Assembly: GCF_014268755.2 (NCBI RefSeq)
Contig: NZ_CP077093.1
Span: forward strand, 5,046,001 to 5,110,000
DNA from: Pseudomonas vanderleydeniana
GTDB taxonomy: Bacteria; Pseudomonadota; Gammaproteobacteria; Pseudomonadales; Pseudomonadaceae
Direction of reading: 5' to 3'
Length of the DNA: 64,000 nucleotides
Part shown: positions 27,040 through 38,937 of the stretch, one piece after another
Position numbering within the stretch: the first letter of the stretch is position 1
How the letters are laid out: every line of letters begins with the position of its first letter
Position numbers and translations under genes: made by a program
Notes under the pieces: model-generated
Databases searched by the model: none
What the model was told of the DNA's origin: nothing
What the model saw: the letters and a program-made list of their open reading frames with translations, nothing else

Positions 27040-27457
27040 AATTCACGTACGTGTCGCGGACTGGCAAAAGGATAACGCCGAGATTCGGCGCATTCGTGAG
27101 TCGGTGTTCATTGCCGAACAAGCTGTACCCCCGGAGCTGGAATGGGACGCGGAGGACGCCACAGCGGTGCACTTCCTGGCCTACGAAGGCGATTTCCCGA
27201 TCGGCACCGCCCGCCTGCTGCCCGACGGGCAGATCGGCCGGGTCTCGGTGCTGCGCGACTGGCGCGGCCTGAAGGTCGGCGATGCCCTGCTGCAGGCAGT
27301 GATCGGCGAAGCCGAGAAGCGGGGCCTCAGGCAGCAGATGCTCAGTGCCCAGGTGCAGGCCACGGCGTTCTACGAACGTCATGGCTTCAGCATCGTCAGC
27401 GAGGAATTTCTCGAAGCCGGAATTCCCCACGTCGACATGGTCCGCGGCGCGGCCTGA
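27032..27457 (+). CDS. GNAT-family N-acetyltransferase
   Basis: A 141-residue GNAT protein beginning MNRIHVRVADWQKDNAEIRR. Motif A, the acetyl-CoA pyrophosphate loop, appears as GRVSVLRDWRGLKVGDALL. Motif B includes ATAFYERHGFSIVSEEFLE near the C-terminus. The substrate is not evident. The start overlaps the last eight bases of roxA, and the RBS lies inside roxA. An earlier in-frame ATG at 26978 is inside roxA and unlikely. Confidence 0.88.
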   Translation: MNRIHVRVADWQKDNAEIRRIRESVFIAEQAVPPELEWDAEDATAVHFLAYEGDFPIGTARLLPDGQIGRVSVLRDWRGLKVGDALLQAVIGEAEKRGLRQQMLSAQVQATAFYERHGFSIVSEEFLEAGIPHVDMVRGAA

Positions 27458-27519
27458 GATGGGCGACGGACCTGTGGTGAGCCGGCATGCCTATGGTAAG
27501 CGGCCTCTGTGGTGACAGG

Positions 27520-27659
27520 CTTTTGTGGCGAGCGGGCTTGCCCGCGCTGGGCTGCGCAGCAGCCCTAAAGCCTGAGTACCTGGCACGCCAGCTGGACCGA
27601 GGTGGATGGTTTGGGGCTGCCTTGCAGCCCAACGCGGGCAAGCCCGCTCGCCACAAAAG
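27520..27659. repeat. Inverted REP pair after GNAT gene
   Basis: Left arm 27520-27554 and right arm 27624-27659 are near-perfect inverted copies carrying the core gcgggcttgcccgcg with ggctgc at the inner ends. About 70 bases separate them. The same REP type recurs at 30668-30804. With the following terminator, it accounts for most of the 367-base gap 27458-27824, which has no gene. Confidence 0.85.
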
Positions 27660-27697
27660 GGTCAGCCCACCAGACAGCCACGGCCTGCCCCACCGGC

Positions 27698-27723
27698 AAA
27701 ACGCCCCGTTATCGGGGCGTTTT
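27698..27723. terminator. Terminator before secretin-N-like gene
   Basis: An 11-base-pair stem (aaaacgccccg / cggggcgtttt) with a TTAT loop. The T run is only four bases, so it is of moderate strength; it ends the roxA-GNAT unit. Confidence 0.75.
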
Positions 27724-27824
27724 GCTGTCTGCGATTCAATTTGCCTCCTCCTTCGCCGAGAAACTGTCAAACTCAATGCATCACACTCACGTGCATTGCC
27801 CAGTCACCTGCGGAGATAACGGAC

Positions 27825-28586
27825 ATGTCCCTACGCACCCTCTTCACCGGCCTGTTGCTGGCCTGCACCTTCAGCGCCCAGGCGGCCACCGAACTGATCC
27901 CCCTGAATTACCGCACCAGCAGCGACCTGTTGCCGGTCGCGCAAAACTTCCTCGGCCAGGACGGCAAGGTCAGCGCCTACCAGAACCAACTGATCGTCAA
28001 TGCCGAACCACGCAAGATCGGCGAACTGCGCGAGTTCATCGGGCAACTGGACAAGCCGGCCCGGCGCCTGCTGATCAGCGTCGACACCAGCGAAAACAAC
28101 GACCAGGGCACCCAGGGGTACTCGATCAACGGCCAGGGCCAGACCCGCATCATCAGCCGCAGCACCGACAGCCGCGACGGCGGTATCCAGCAGGTACAGG
28201 CCAGCGAGGGCACGCCGGCGCTGATCCAGGTCGGCCAGAGCGTGCCACTGACCAGCAGTACCGGCCAGCTCGACATCTACGGTCGCCCGCAAACCCAGAC
28301 CCAGTATCGCAACGTCACCCAGGGGTTCTACGTCACCGCCAGCGTCACCGGAAACATCGTCCACCTGGCCATCAGCACCAATCGTGACCGGATGAGCCAG
28401 GAGCGTCAGGATGTAGTGAACGTACAAAGCACCGACACAACGGTCAGTGGACCGCTCGGCGAATGGATCACCCTCGCCGGCGTCAATGGCCAGAGCCAGG
28501 CCGACCGCCAGGCTCTAACCCGCAGCTACTCTACCTCTAACCGCAATGACATGACTTTGCGGGTGAAAGTCGACAGCCTGGACTGA
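27825..28586 (+). CDS. Exported secretin_N (NolW-like) domain protein
   Basis: A 253-residue protein. MSLRTLFTGLLLACTFSAQA is a Sec signal peptide, so the product is periplasmic. Residues 24-75 (LIPLNYRTSSDLLPVAQNFL to EFIGQLDKPARRLLI) resemble the N-domain of secretins such as PilQ and GspD. The rest is polar, Gln/Ser/Thr-rich and shows strand-like stretches (GFYVTASVTGNIVHLAIS) similar to the region before a secretin gate. The C-terminal gate itself is missing, so it is unlikely to form a pore. GGAG lies nine bases before the ATG. No secretion genes are nearby; its role is unknown. Confidence 0.75.
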   Translation: MSLRTLFTGLLLACTFSAQAATELIPLNYRTSSDLLPVAQNFLGQDGKVSAYQNQLIVNAEPRKIGELREFIGQLDKPARRLLISVDTSENNDQGTQGYSINGQGQTRIISRSTDSRDGGIQQVQASEGTPALIQVGQSVPLTSSTGQLDIYGRPQTQTQYRNVTQGFYVTASVTGNIVHLAISTNRDRMSQERQDVVNVQSTDTTVSGPLGEWITLAGVNGQSQADRQALTRSYSTSNRNDMTLRVKVDSLD

Positions 28587-28626
28587 GGCACCGAAAACTG
28601 ACTGATTAGTCGTATTAGACCAAAGA

Positions 28627-28652
28627 TGTAGTGCTTTGAAAAAAGCACTACA
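28627..28652. promoter_or_regulatory. 11-bp palindrome with GAAA centre, possible operator
   Basis: Arms tgtagtgcttt (28627-28637) and aaagcactaca (28642-28652) are perfect inverted copies around GAAA. It ends six bases before a -35-like TTGACG. The outer half-sites TGTAGT and ACTACA resemble those I recall for RpiR-type regulators of pseudomonad carbon metabolism (RccR/HexR), though those sites have shorter spacing. As RNA it would be a GNRA-capped hairpin, but no T run follows, so it is a weak terminator candidate. Confidence 0.5.
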
Positions 28653-28658
28653 AAACGT

Positions 28659-28687
28659 TTGACGCGCCAAAAATCCGAAGGCATGAT
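28659..28687 (+). promoter_or_regulatory. Candidate sigma-70 promoter upstream of aceA
   Basis: TTGACG at 28659-28664, a 17-base spacer, and CATGAT at 28682-28687. The -35 matches five of six consensus bases and the -10 four of six. It would give a leader of about 420 bases for aceA. No transcript evidence is available from sequence alone. Confidence 0.45.
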
Positions 28688-29113
28688 GGCCTCGCTCCCG
28701 CTAATCAGGGGCCCTGGCAAGGGCCTTCGGATCGCCGCTCTAACCCACCCACCTGAGCCGATTCGTGTCTGTACCGCCCACAAGGCGTGTTTGACGAGAT
28801 TGCGACTGGAACGAAGTTGTCCCGAGGGACGGAAGCGTAATCAGGTAGAACGGCAACAACCCCAAAGCCAGCATGAGGCCCACGACGCCCCGCTGTGCTG
28901 CAAGGGTCGCCCTCGCCCGCTCGTCTCCCCCTTGAGCCCATCGTTCATCCGTCGCATTTCCCGCCAGACCCGACTCGACCGCCTAAGCTTCTGGTCAGCG
29001 CGCAGCCTCTGCCCCGGCCCTTCCAGGCCCGGCATGCAGTGGAGCAAGGAACTTTCCACACAAGATCCCACCCAGGATCGACTTTGATAGAAGACGCGAC
29101 GAGGTTTATGTCC

Positions 29114-30439
29114 ATGGCACTGACACGCGAACAGCAAATTGCAGCCCTTGAAAAAGACTGGGCTGAAAACCCGCGCTGGAAAGGCGTGACTCGCACCTAC
29201 ACCGCTGCCGACGTGGTTCGTCTGCGTGGCTCGATCCAGCCTGAGCACACCCTGGCCCGCCTGGGTGCAGAGAAGCTCTGGAAGCTGGTCACCCAAGGTG
29301 CCAAGCCATCCTTCCGTCCGGATAAAGATTTCGTCAACTGCATGGGCGCCCTGACCGGCGGCCAGGCCGTACAACAGGTCAAGGCCGGCATCCAGGCGAT
29401 CTACCTGTCGGGTTGGCAAGTGGCTGCGGACAACAACTCCGCCGAATCCATGTACCCTGACCAGTCGCTGTACCCAGTCGACTCCGTGCCGACCGTGGTC
29501 AAGCGCATCAACAACTCGTTCCGCCGCGCCGACCAGATCCAGTGGAAATCCGGCAAGAACCCGGGCGACGAAGGCTACATCGACTACTTCGCCCCCATCG
29601 TGGCTGACGCCGAAGCCGGTTTCGGCGGCGTACTGAACGCCTACGAACTGATGAAGAACATGATCGAAGCGGGCGCCGCCGGCGTGCACTTCGAAGACCA
29701 ACTGGCCTCGGTGAAGAAATGCGGCCACATGGGCGGCAAGGTCCTGGTACCCACCCAGGAAGCCGTCCAGAAGCTGATCGCTGCCCGCCTGGCAGCCGAC
29801 GTCGCCGGCGTACCGACCATCATCCTGGCCCGTACCGACGCCAACGCCGCCGACCTGCTGACCTCCGACTGCGACCCGTACGACCAGCCGTTCGTTACCG
29901 GCACCCGTACACCGGAAGGTTTCTACAAGGTCCGCGCCGGCCTCGACCAGGCCATCGCCCGTGGCCTGGCCTACGCACCATATGCCGACCTGATCTGGTG
30001 TGAAACCGCCAAGCCGGACCTGGACGAAGCACGTCGCTTCGCCGAAGCGATCAAGAAGGAATACCCGGACCAACTGCTGTCCTACAACTGCTCGCCTTCC
30101 TTCAACTGGAAGAAGAACCTGGACGACGCGACCATCGCCAAGTTCCAGCGCGAGCTGTCGGCGATGGGCTACAAGCACCAGTTCATCACCCTGGCCGGCA
30201 TCCACAACATGTGGCACGGCATGTTCAACCTGGCGCACGACTACGCCCGCAACGACATGACCGCCTACGTCAAGCTGCAGGAGCAGGAGTTCGCCGACGC
30301 CGCCAAGGGCTACACCTTCGTGGCACACCAGCAGGAAGTGGGCACCGGCTACTTCGACGACATGACCACCGTGATCCAGGGCGGCACCTCCTCGGTGACC
30401 GCACTGACCGGCTCGACCGAAGAAGAGCAGTTCCACTGA
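29114..30439 (+). CDS. aceA: Isocitrate lyase
   Basis: A 441-residue enzyme of the glyoxylate shunt that splits isocitrate into glyoxylate and succinate, competing with Icd and Idh encoded nearby. The catalytic signature KKCGHMGGK is centred on Cys203. The start [20 protein letters not shown] is the conserved N-terminus; ATG 29108 would add two residues and is too close to GAGG at 29101-29104. This gene is transcribed alone, with a terminator 63 bases downstream. There is no neighbouring aceK or malate synthase gene. Confidence 0.97.
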   Translation: MALTREQQIAALEKDWAENPRWKGVTRTYTAADVVRLRGSIQPEHTLARLGAEKLWKLVTQGAKPSFRPDKDFVNCMGALTGGQAVQQVKAGIQAIYLSGWQVAADNNSAESMYPDQSLYPVDSVPTVVKRINNSFRRADQIQWKSGKNPGDEGYIDYFAPIVADAEAGFGGVLNAYELMKNMIEAGAAGVHFEDQLASVKKCGHMGGKVLVPTQEAVQKLIAARLAADVAGVPTIILARTDANAADLLTSDCDPYDQPFVTGTRTPEGFYKVRAGLDQAIARGLAYAPYADLIWCETAKPDLDEARRFAEAIKKEYPDQLLSYNCSPSFNWKKNLDDATIAKFQRELSAMGYKHQFITLAGIHNMWHGMFNLAHDYARNDMTAYVKLQEQEFADAAKGYTFVAHQQEVGTGYFDDMTTVIQGGTSSVTALTGSTEEEQFH

Positions 30440-30501
30440 GTCACCCGAGCAAGCGGCCATTCCAGACCGTGTAAGACCTAACTGGAATGCCTGACAGACT
30501 G

Positions 30502-30530
30502 ATGCCCCGACTGGTTCGGGGCATTTTTTT
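30502..30530 (+). terminator. Terminator of aceA
   Basis: A nine-base-pair stem (atgccccga / tcggggcat) with a CTGGT loop, followed by a run of seven T residues that begins with the last base of the stem. Confidence 0.9.
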
Positions 30531-30539
30531 GCCTGTCAT

Positions 30540-31289
30540 GACCGCGTAGTGCTGACGAGCCCTTTTCGCGGGCAAGTCGGATCGCCGCACCGCCGCCTCC
30601 TACAGGGTGGGGGCGCCGGCGGGACCTGCGCGCGACACGAATGGGCCATGGCAAGAGCACAGCCCCTCTTGTGGCGAGCAGGCTTGCCTGCGCTCGGCTG
30701 CGCAGCAGCCGTAAAACCTGACAACCCGCTGCACCAGGCACACCGCAGCGACCAGGCCTGGGAGCGCTTTGCGCTCCAGCGCGGGCAAGCCCGCTCGCCA
30801 CAAGGCCACCTCACAACCCGCTCAACGGCGGCGATACCCAAAACCAGCCTGCGGAAGAGCCGGAATGACCGCCGCAACGTCCAAACATTGACCTGGCGCA
30901 GCCTTCAGGCACGACAAATCGATTAAAACGTGCCCCCTTCCCGCAACTTTCTACTAGTCTCCATACAGCAACTAGAAACAGCCGCGTACAAGCAGGCTGT
31001 TACAGCCCAAGACAAATAATATTGATTATCATTTAGAAATAGATTTATTCGTTACAGCCTGGATAAAACATAATTAACAAAAACCCGGCTAATGCCCGCA
31101 GTACAGGCGCTGCAGGCCCTCCAGAGGTCCTTATGTCCTTATTCCATTAAATAATTTCGCTATAGAAAATTTACTTGCCTGGTGTTTACCCATAAAATCA
31201 CCTGGATTGATGGCTCTGCGACATTTCGTCACTGCCTCGTTACTTTTTTCAAGCTCAGAGAACCTTGCTCTCTGTTAAGGATTACCCGC
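30540..31289 (+). other. aceA-nuoA intergenic region with REP pair and AT-rich stretch
   Basis: About 750 bases with no gene I can support. A degenerate inverted REP pair occupies 30668-30804 (arms 30668-30694 and 30778-30804), preceded by a single REP fragment near 30556-30606. From about 30930 to 31180 the DNA is clearly AT-rich for this genome and probably holds the nuo promoter. The nuoA RBS AAGGA is at 31277-31281. In-frame codons upstream of nuoA (from 31182) do not resemble the family. Confidence 0.6.
31018..31036. promoter_or_regulatory. Fur-box-like sequence upstream of nuoA
   Basis: AATATTGATTATCATTTAG matches 13 of 19 positions of the classical Fur consensus, including the central TGAT-ATCATT. 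It lies in AT-rich DNA 254 bases before nuoA, where chance matches are common. Confidence 0.25.
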
Positions 31290-31703
31290 ATGACCGAAGC
31301 GACCGGACTCATGGCCCACAACTGGGGCTTTGCCATTTTCCTGCTCGGCGTCGTCGGCCTCTGTGCCTTCATGCTCGGTCTTTCCAGCCTCCTCGGGTCA
31401 AAAGCCTGGGGACGCAGCAAGAACGAACCGTTCGAATCCGGCATGCTGCCTACCGGTAGCGCCCGCCTGCGGCTCTCCGCCAAATTCTATCTGGTCGCGA
31501 TGCTGTTCGTGATCTTCGATATCGAAGCCCTCTTTCTCTTTGCATGGTCTGTGTCCGTCCGCGAAAGCGGCTGGACCGGATTCGTCGAAGCTCTCGTTTT
31601 CATAGCAATTCTGTTGGCAGGTCTTGTTTACCTTTACCGAGTGGGGGCGCTGGATTGGGCTCCACAAGCTCGTCATAAGAGGCAAGCGAAGCTGAAACAA
31701 TGA
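31290..31703 (+). CDS. nuoA: NADH-quinone oxidoreductase subunit A
   Basis: A 137-residue membrane subunit of respiratory complex I (proton-pumping NADH:ubiquinone oxidoreductase). It has three hydrophobic segments and the conserved [13 protein letters not shown] loop and [20 protein letters not shown] segment. The first gene of a 13-gene operon running to 46218. Start [17 protein letters not shown] is supported by AAGGA at 31277-31281. It ends ten bases before nuoB. Confidence 0.96.
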   Translation: MTEATGLMAHNWGFAIFLLGVVGLCAFMLGLSSLLGSKAWGRSKNEPFESGMLPTGSARLRLSAKFYLVAMLFVIFDIEALFLFAWSVSVRESGWTGFVEALVFIAILLAGLVYLYRVGALDWAPQARHKRQAKLKQ

Positions 31704-31713
31704 GGCTTTGGCA

Positions 31714-32388
31714 ATGCAATACAATCTCACCAGAATCGACCCGGACGCTCCTAACGAGCAGTATCCGATTGGCCAACGGGAAACCGTTGCCGATCCGTTA
31801 GAGGACCAAGTCCACAAGAACATTTTCATGGGCAAGCTGGAAGACGTGCTGAGTGGCGCGGTCAACTGGGGGCGCAAGAACTCCCTGTGGCCGTACAACT
31901 TCGGTCTGTCCTGCTGCTACGTGGAAATGACCACCGCCTTCACGGCACCACACGACATCGCACGCTTCGGCGCCGAAGTTATCCGGGCATCACCACGCCA
32001 GGCCGACTTCATGGTTATTGCCGGTACCTGCTTCGTCAAGATGGCGCCGATCATCCAGCGCCTGTACGAACAGATGCTCGAGCCGAAGTGGGTGATTTCC
32101 ATGGGTTCGTGTGCCAACTCCGGTGGCATGTACGACATCTACTCCGTCGTTCAGGGGGTGGACAAGTTCCTGCCCGTGGACGTCTACGTGCCAGGCTGCC
32201 CGCCCCGCCCCGAGGCTTTCCTGCAAGGCTTGATGCTCTTGCAAGAGTCGATTGGCCAGGAGCGTCGCCCACTTTCCTGGGTCGTCGGTGATCAAGGCAT
32301 TTACCGTGCCGAGATGCCGTCGCAAAAGGAACAGCGCCGCGAACAGCGTATCCAGGTGACCAACCTGCGCAGCCCCGACGAAGTCTGA
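31714..32388 (+). CDS. nuoB: NADH-quinone oxidoreductase subunit B
   Basis: A 224-residue peripheral-arm subunit that carries the terminal [4Fe-4S] cluster N2 next to the quinone site. The cysteine pattern is visible: the adjacent pair in [10 protein letters not shown], then GTCFVKMAP and [10 protein letters not shown]. The start [16 protein letters not shown] has GAGG eight bases upstream; the in-frame TTG at 31708 is less likely. Confidence 0.97.
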   Translation: MQYNLTRIDPDAPNEQYPIGQRETVADPLEDQVHKNIFMGKLEDVLSGAVNWGRKNSLWPYNFGLSCCYVEMTTAFTAPHDIARFGAEVIRASPRQADFMVIAGTCFVKMAPIIQRLYEQMLEPKWVISMGSCANSGGMYDIYSVVQGVDKFLPVDVYVPGCPPRPEAFLQGLMLLQESIGQERRPLSWVVGDQGIYRAEMPSQKEQRREQRIQVTNLRSPDEV

Positions 32389-32455
32389 TCCAGTTCTGCT
32401 TCTTCTAAAGAAACGTGTACCTGGCTTCATTCTTTACGTTGACCGAAAGCGATAA

Positions 32456-34243
<1,788 letters not shown>

Positions 34244-34245
34244 GC

Positions 34246-34743
34246 ATGAACAGCACGCTCATCCAGACAGACCGTTTCGTCCTCAGCGAAACCGAGCGCT
34301 CGGCCATCGAGCACGAGTTGCACCACTACGAGGACCCGCGCGCGGCGTCCATCGAAGCCCTGAAGATCGTCCAGAAGGAACGTGGCTGGGTGCCTGACGG
34401 CGCGCTCTACGCCATCGGCGAGATCCTCGGCATCCCGGCCAGCGACGTCGAAGGCGTGGCCACCTTCTACAGCCAGATCTTCCGCCAGCCGGTCGGTCGC
34501 CACATCATTCGCGTCTGCGACAGCATGGTCTGCTACATCGGCGGCCACGAGTCGGTCGTCAGCGAAATCCAGAACAAGCTGGGCATCGGCCTCGGCCAGA
34601 CCACCGCCGACGGCCGCTTCACCCTGCTGCCGGTGTGCTGCCTGGGCAACTGCGACAAGGCCCCGGCCCTGATGATCGATGACGACACCTTCGGCGATGT
34701 GACCGCCGCCGGTGTCGACAAACTGCTGGAGGGCTACGTATGA
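34246..34743 (+). CDS. nuoE: NADH-quinone oxidoreductase subunit E
   Basis: A 165-residue thioredoxin-fold subunit that carries [2Fe-2S] cluster N1a. The four ligands are in [12 protein letters not shown] (C-x4-C) and [12 protein letters not shown] (C-x3-C). The N-terminal helical part includes [17 protein letters not shown]. It lies two bases after nuoCD and overlaps nuoF by four bases. Confidence 0.96.
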   Translation: MNSTLIQTDRFVLSETERSAIEHELHHYEDPRAASIEALKIVQKERGWVPDGALYAIGEILGIPASDVEGVATFYSQIFRQPVGRHIIRVCDSMVCYIGGHESVVSEIQNKLGIGLGQTTADGRFTLLPVCCLGNCDKAPALMIDDDTFGDVTAAGVDKLLEGYV

Positions 34744-36095
34744 CTCTGACTTCCTTCGGCCCTGCCAACCGCATCGCGCGCACGGCAGAAACCCACCCGC
34801 TGACCTGGCGCCTGCGTGACGACGCCGAGCCCGTCTGGCTCGACGAATACCAGGCCAAGAACGGCTACGCCGCCGCGCGCAAGGCCTTTGCCGACATGGC
34901 GGCCGACGACATCGTCCAGACCGTGAAGGACTCCGGCCTCAAGGGTCGCGGCGGTGCGGGCTTCCCCACCGGGGTCAAGTGGGGCCTGATGCCCAAAGAC
35001 GAATCCATGAACATCCGCTACCTGCTGTGCAACGCGGACGAAATGGAACCCAACACCTGGAAGGACCGCATGCTGATGGAGCAACTGCCCCATCAACTGA
35101 TCGAAGGCATGCTGATCAGCGCCCGTGCGCTGAAGACCTACCGTGGCTACATCTTCCTGCGTGGCGAGTACGTCACCGCCGCCAAGCACCTCAACCGTGC
35201 CGTGGAAGAAGCCAAGGCCGCGGGCCTGCTGGGCAAGAACATCCTCGGCAGCGGCTTCGACTTCGAGCTGTTCGTCCACACCGGTGCCGGGCGCTACATC
35301 TGCGGTGAAGAAACCGCACTGATCAACTCCCTCGAAGGCCGCCGCGCCAACCCGCGCTCCAAGCCGCCCTTCCCTGCCGCCGTGGGCGTCTGGGGCAAGC
35401 CGACCTGCGTGAACAACGTCGAAACCCTGTGCAACGTGCCGGCGATCATCGGCAACGGCGTCGACTGGTACAAGTCCCTCGCCCGCGAAGGCAGCGAAGA
35501 CCATGGCACCAAGCTGATGGGCTTCTCCGGCAAGGTGAAGAACCCGGGCCTGTGGGAACTGCCATTCGGTGTCACCGCCCGCGAGCTGTTCGAAGACTAC
35601 GCCGGTGGCATGCGCGACGGCTTCAAGCTCAAGTGCTGGCAGCCTGGCGGCGCCGGTACCGGCTTCCTGCTGCCCGAGCACCTGGATGCCCAGATGTACG
35701 CCGGCGGTATCGCCAAGGTCGGCACCCGGATGGGTACCGGCCTGGCCATGGCGGTCGACGACAGCATCAACATGGTTTCGCTACTGCGCAACATGGAAGA
35801 GTTCTTCGCCCGTGAGTCGTGCGGTTTCTGCACCCCTTGCCGCGATGGCCTGCCGTGGAGCGTCAAGCTGCTGCGCGCCCTGGAGAAAGGCCAGGGCCAG
35901 GCCGGCGACATCGAGACCCTGCTGGGTCTGGTCGGCTTCCTCGGCCCGGGCAAGACCTTCTGTGCCCACGCACCGGGCGCCGTGGAGCCATTGGGCAGCG
36001 CAATCAAATATTTCCGTCCGGAGTTCGAGGCCGGCATCGCCCCCGCAGGTGCTGCCGTCCCGCCTTTGGCACGGCCGATCGTCGTCGGCGCATAA
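34740..36095 (+). CDS. nuoF: NADH-quinone oxidoreductase subunit F
   Basis: A 451-residue NADH-oxidising subunit with FMN and [4Fe-4S] cluster N3. The nucleotide-binding glycine-rich motif is [18 protein letters not shown] near residue 65, and a second is [20 protein letters not shown] near residue 182. The cluster ligands are in [12 protein letters not shown] near residue 360, with a further cysteine in [10 protein letters not shown]. It starts in the nuoE stop (ATGA). Confidence 0.97.
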   Translation: MTLTSFGPANRIARTAETHPLTWRLRDDAEPVWLDEYQAKNGYAAARKAFADMAADDIVQTVKDSGLKGRGGAGFPTGVKWGLMPKDESMNIRYLLCNADEMEPNTWKDRMLMEQLPHQLIEGMLISARALKTYRGYIFLRGEYVTAAKHLNRAVEEAKAAGLLGKNILGSGFDFELFVHTGAGRYICGEETALINSLEGRRANPRSKPPFPAAVGVWGKPTCVNNVETLCNVPAIIGNGVDWYKSLAREGSEDHGTKLMGFSGKVKNPGLWELPFGVTARELFEDYAGGMRDGFKLKCWQPGGAGTGFLLPEHLDAQMYAGGIAKVGTRMGTGLAMAVDDSINMVSLLRNMEEFFARESCGFCTPCRDGLPWSVKLLRALEKGQGQAGDIETLLGLVGFLGPGKTFCAHAPGAVEPLGSAIKYFRPEFEAGIAPAGAAVPPLARPIVVGA

Positions 36096-36222
36096 CACGT
36101 ATCGAAGGGGGGCGGTCCGTGCCGCCCTCTTCCTCGTCTGAAGCCGCATTTTGACGCGCCAGGCGAGTACAGGATTCCATTAGCCACGCCCGCAGACGCG
36201 GGCCAACGAAGAACTTTGAACC
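36096..36222 (+). other. nuoF-nuoG spacer with small GC hairpin
   Basis: A 127-base gap, the longest inside the nuo operon. It contains gggcgg-N6-ccgccc at 36110-36127 followed by TCTTCCTC, a weak hairpin that could attenuate or protect the transcript. The nuoG RBS is poor. Confidence 0.45.
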
Positions 36223-38937
36223 ATGGCCACTATCCACGTAGACGGCAAGGCACTCGAAGTCAACGGGGCAGACAACCTGTTACAGGCATGTCTGTCGCTG
36301 GGCCTCGACATTCCTTATTTCTGCTGGCACCCCGCTCTTGGTAGCGTCGGTGCCTGTCGCCAGTGCGCGGTCAAGCAGTACAACGACGAGAACGACACCC
36401 GTGGTCGTATCGTCATGTCCTGCATGACGCCTGCCACCGACAACACCTGGATTTCCATCGACGACGAAGAATCCAAGGCGTTCCGCGCCAGCGTCGTCGA
36501 ATGGCTGATGACCAACCACCCGCACGACTGCCCGGTCTGCGAGGAAGGCGGTCACTGCCACCTGCAAGACATGACCGTGATGACCGGCCACAACGAGCGC
36601 CGTTATCGCTTCACCAAGCGTACCCACCAGAACCAGGAGCTCGGCCCGTTCATCGCCCATGAGATGAACCGCTGCATCGCCTGCTACCGCTGCGTGCGCT
36701 TCTACAAGGACTACGCCGGCGGTACCGACCTGGGCGTATTCGGTGCCCACGACAACGTGTACTTCGGTCGCGTCGAGGACGGCACCCTGGAAAGCGAATT
36801 CTCCGGTAACCTCACCGAGGTCTGCCCGACCGGTGTGTTCACCGACAAGACCCACTCCGAGCGCTACAACCGCAAGTGGGACATGCAGTTCGCCCCGAGC
36901 ATCTGCCATGGCTGCTCCAGCGGCTGCAACATCAGCCCCGGCGAGCGCTACGGCGAACTGCGTCGCATCGAGAACCGCTTCAACGGTTCGGTGAACCAGT
37001 ACTTCCTGTGCGACCGTGGCCGTTTCGGTTATGGCTACGTCAACCGCGCCGACCGTCCACGCCAGCCACTGCTGGCCGACGGCACCAAGCTGAGCCTGGA
37101 CAACGCCCTGGACAAGGCCGCCGACCTGCTGCGCGGTCGCAACATCGTCGGTATCGGTTCGCCCCGCGCCAGCCTGGAAAGCAACTACGCCCTGCAGGAA
37201 CTGGTCGGTGCCGAGCACTTCTACTCGGGTATCGAAGCATCCGAGCTGGAGCGTATCCGCCTGGTGCTGCAGGTCCTCAAGGACAGCCCGCTGCCGGTGC
37301 CGAACCTGCGCGACATCGAAGACCACGACGCCGTGTTCGTCCTCGGTGAAGACCTGACCCAGACCGCCGCCCGCCTGGCCCTGGCCCTGCGCCAGTCGGT
37401 CAAGGGCAAGGCCGAGGACATGGCCGACGCGATGCGCGTGCAGCCATGGCTCAACGCCGCAGTGAAGAACATCGGCCAGAACGCGCTGAATCCGCTGTTC
37501 ATCGCCAGCCTGGCTGAAACCAAGCTCGACGACGTCGCCGAAGAATGCGTGCATGCGGCGCCGGACGACCTGGCCCGCATCGGTTTCGCCGTGGCCCACG
37601 CCCTGGACGCCAGCGCGCCAGCGGTCGAAGGCCTGGACAGCGAAGCCCGCGAACTGGCCCAGCGTATCGCCGACGCCCTGCTCGCGGCCAAGCGCCCACT
37701 GGTCATTGCCGGTACCTCCCTGGGTTCCAAGGCGCTGATCGAAGCCGCGGCGAACATCGCCAAGGCCCTGAAGCTGCGCGAGAAGGAAGGCTCCATCAGC
37801 CTGGTCGTACCGGAGGCCAACAGCCTCGGCCTGGCCATGTTCGGCGGCGAGTCCGTCGACGCCGCCCTGGACGCAGTGATCGCCGGCCGTGCCGACGCCA
37901 TCGTCGTGCTGGAAAACGACCTGTTCACCCGGACCGATGCCGCCAAGGTCGACGCCGCCCTCAAGGCCGCCAAGGTGGTGATCGTTGCCGACCACCAGAA
38001 GACCGCCACCACCGACCGCGCCCACCTGGTGCTGCCAGCGGCGAGCTTCGCCGAAGGCGACGGTACCCTGGTCAGCCAGGAAGGTCGCGCCCAGCGTTTC
38101 TTCCAGGTCTTCGACCCGCAATACATGGACGCCAGCATCCTGGTTCACGAAGGCTGGCGCTGGCTGCATGCCCTGCGTGCAACCCTGCTGAACAAGCCGG
38201 TGGACTGGACCCAGCTGGACCACGTCACTGCCGCCTGCGCTGCCGCCGCACCTCAACTGGCCGGCATCGTCGACGCCGCGCCATCGGCCGCGTTCCGCAT
38301 CAAGGGCATGAAACTGGCGCGCGAACCGCTGCGCTACTCCGGTCGTACCGCCATGCGCGCCAACATCAGCGTGCACGAGCCACGTACCCCACAGGACCAG
38401 GACACCGCGTTCGCCTTCTCCATGGAAGGTTACTCGGGCTCCGCCGAACCGCGCCAACAGGTCCCGTTCGCCTGGTCGCCGGGCTGGAACTCGCCACAGG
38501 CCTGGAACAAGTTCCAGGACGAAGTCGGTGGACACATCCGTGCCGGTGACCCGGGCATCCGCCTGATCGAAAGCCGTGGCGACCACCTGGGCTGGTTCGC
38601 CAGCGTACCGGGCGCCTTCTCGCCATCGCGCGGCACCTGGCAGGCGGTACCGTTCTATCATCTGTTCGGCAGCGAGGAAAACTCCTCGAAGGCCGCACCG
38701 GTACAGGAACGTATCCCGGCCGCCTACGTCGCACTGGCCAAGTCCGAGGCGGACCGCCTGGGCGTCAACGACGGTGCGCTGCTGAGCCTCAACGTGGCCG
38801 GCACGACCCTGCGTCTGCCGCTGCGTATCAATGAAGAGCTGGGCGCTGGCCTGGTAGCCCTGCCAGCCGGCCTGGCCGGTATCCCGCCGGCGGTTTTCGG
38901 CAAATCCGTTGACGGTCTGCAGGAGGCGGCTCAATGA
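36223..38937 (+). CDS. nuoG: NADH-quinone oxidoreductase subunit G
   Basis: A 904-residue subunit carrying several Fe-S clusters that relay electrons through the peripheral arm. The N-terminal [2Fe-2S] domain shows [17 protein letters not shown] and SCMTPA. The histidine-containing N5 site appears as [17 protein letters not shown], and ferredoxin-like [17 protein letters not shown] follows. The next cysteines, [19 protein letters not shown] near residue 228, mark the extra N7-type site found in E. coli-like NuoG. The C-terminal part is molybdopterin-oxidoreductase-like without a cofactor. It overlaps nuoH by four bases. Confidence 0.96.
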   Translation: MATIHVDGKALEVNGADNLLQACLSLGLDIPYFCWHPALGSVGACRQCAVKQYNDENDTRGRIVMSCMTPATDNTWISIDDEESKAFRASVVEWLMTNHPHDCPVCEEGGHCHLQDMTVMTGHNERRYRFTKRTHQNQELGPFIAHEMNRCIACYRCVRFYKDYAGGTDLGVFGAHDNVYFGRVEDGTLESEFSGNLTEVCPTGVFTDKTHSERYNRKWDMQFAPSICHGCSSGCNISPGERYGELRRIENRFNGSVNQYFLCDRGRFGYGYVNRADRPRQPLLADGTKLSLDNALDKAADLLRGRNIVGIGSPRASLESNYALQELVGAEHFYSGIEASELERIRLVLQVLKDSPLPVPNLRDIEDHDAVFVLGEDLTQTAARLALALRQSVKGKAEDMADAMRVQPWLNAAVKNIGQNALNPLFIASLAETKLDDVAEECVHAAPDDLARIGFAVAHALDASAPAVEGLDSEARELAQRIADALLAAKRPLVIAGTSLGSKALIEAAANIAKALKLREKEGSISLVVPEANSLGLAMFGGESVDAALDAVIAGRADAIVVLENDLFTRTDAAKVDAALKAAKVVIVADHQKTATTDRAHLVLPAASFAEGDGTLVSQEGRAQRFFQVFDPQYMDASILVHEGWRWLHALRATLLNKPVDWTQLDHVTAACAAAAPQLAGIVDAAPSAAFRIKGMKLAREPLRYSGRTAMRANISVHEPRTPQDQDTAFAFSMEGYSGSAEPRQQVPFAWSPGWNSPQAWNKFQDEVGGHIRAGDPGIRLIESRGDHLGWFASVPGAFSPSRGTWQAVPFYHLFGSEENSSKAAPVQERIPAAYVALAKSEADRLGVNDGALLSLNVAGTTLRLPLRINEELGAGLVALPAGLAGIPPAVFGKSVDGLQEAAQ

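Larger units (their letters stand above)
28587..29113 (+). other. Long leader and control region of aceA
   Basis: A 527-base gap without a convincing gene. It contains a palindrome (28627-28652), a promoter-like pair (28659-28687) and then about 420 bases of leader before the aceA ATG, with several small hairpins (for example gccctggcaagggc near 28711-28724 and gtcccgagggac near 28819-28830). Short open frames here have no family character. Confidence 0.55.

Noticed and set aside
36280..38934. An 884-codon open frame opposite nuoG
   Set aside because: Antisense shadow of nuoG, without recognisable motifs.
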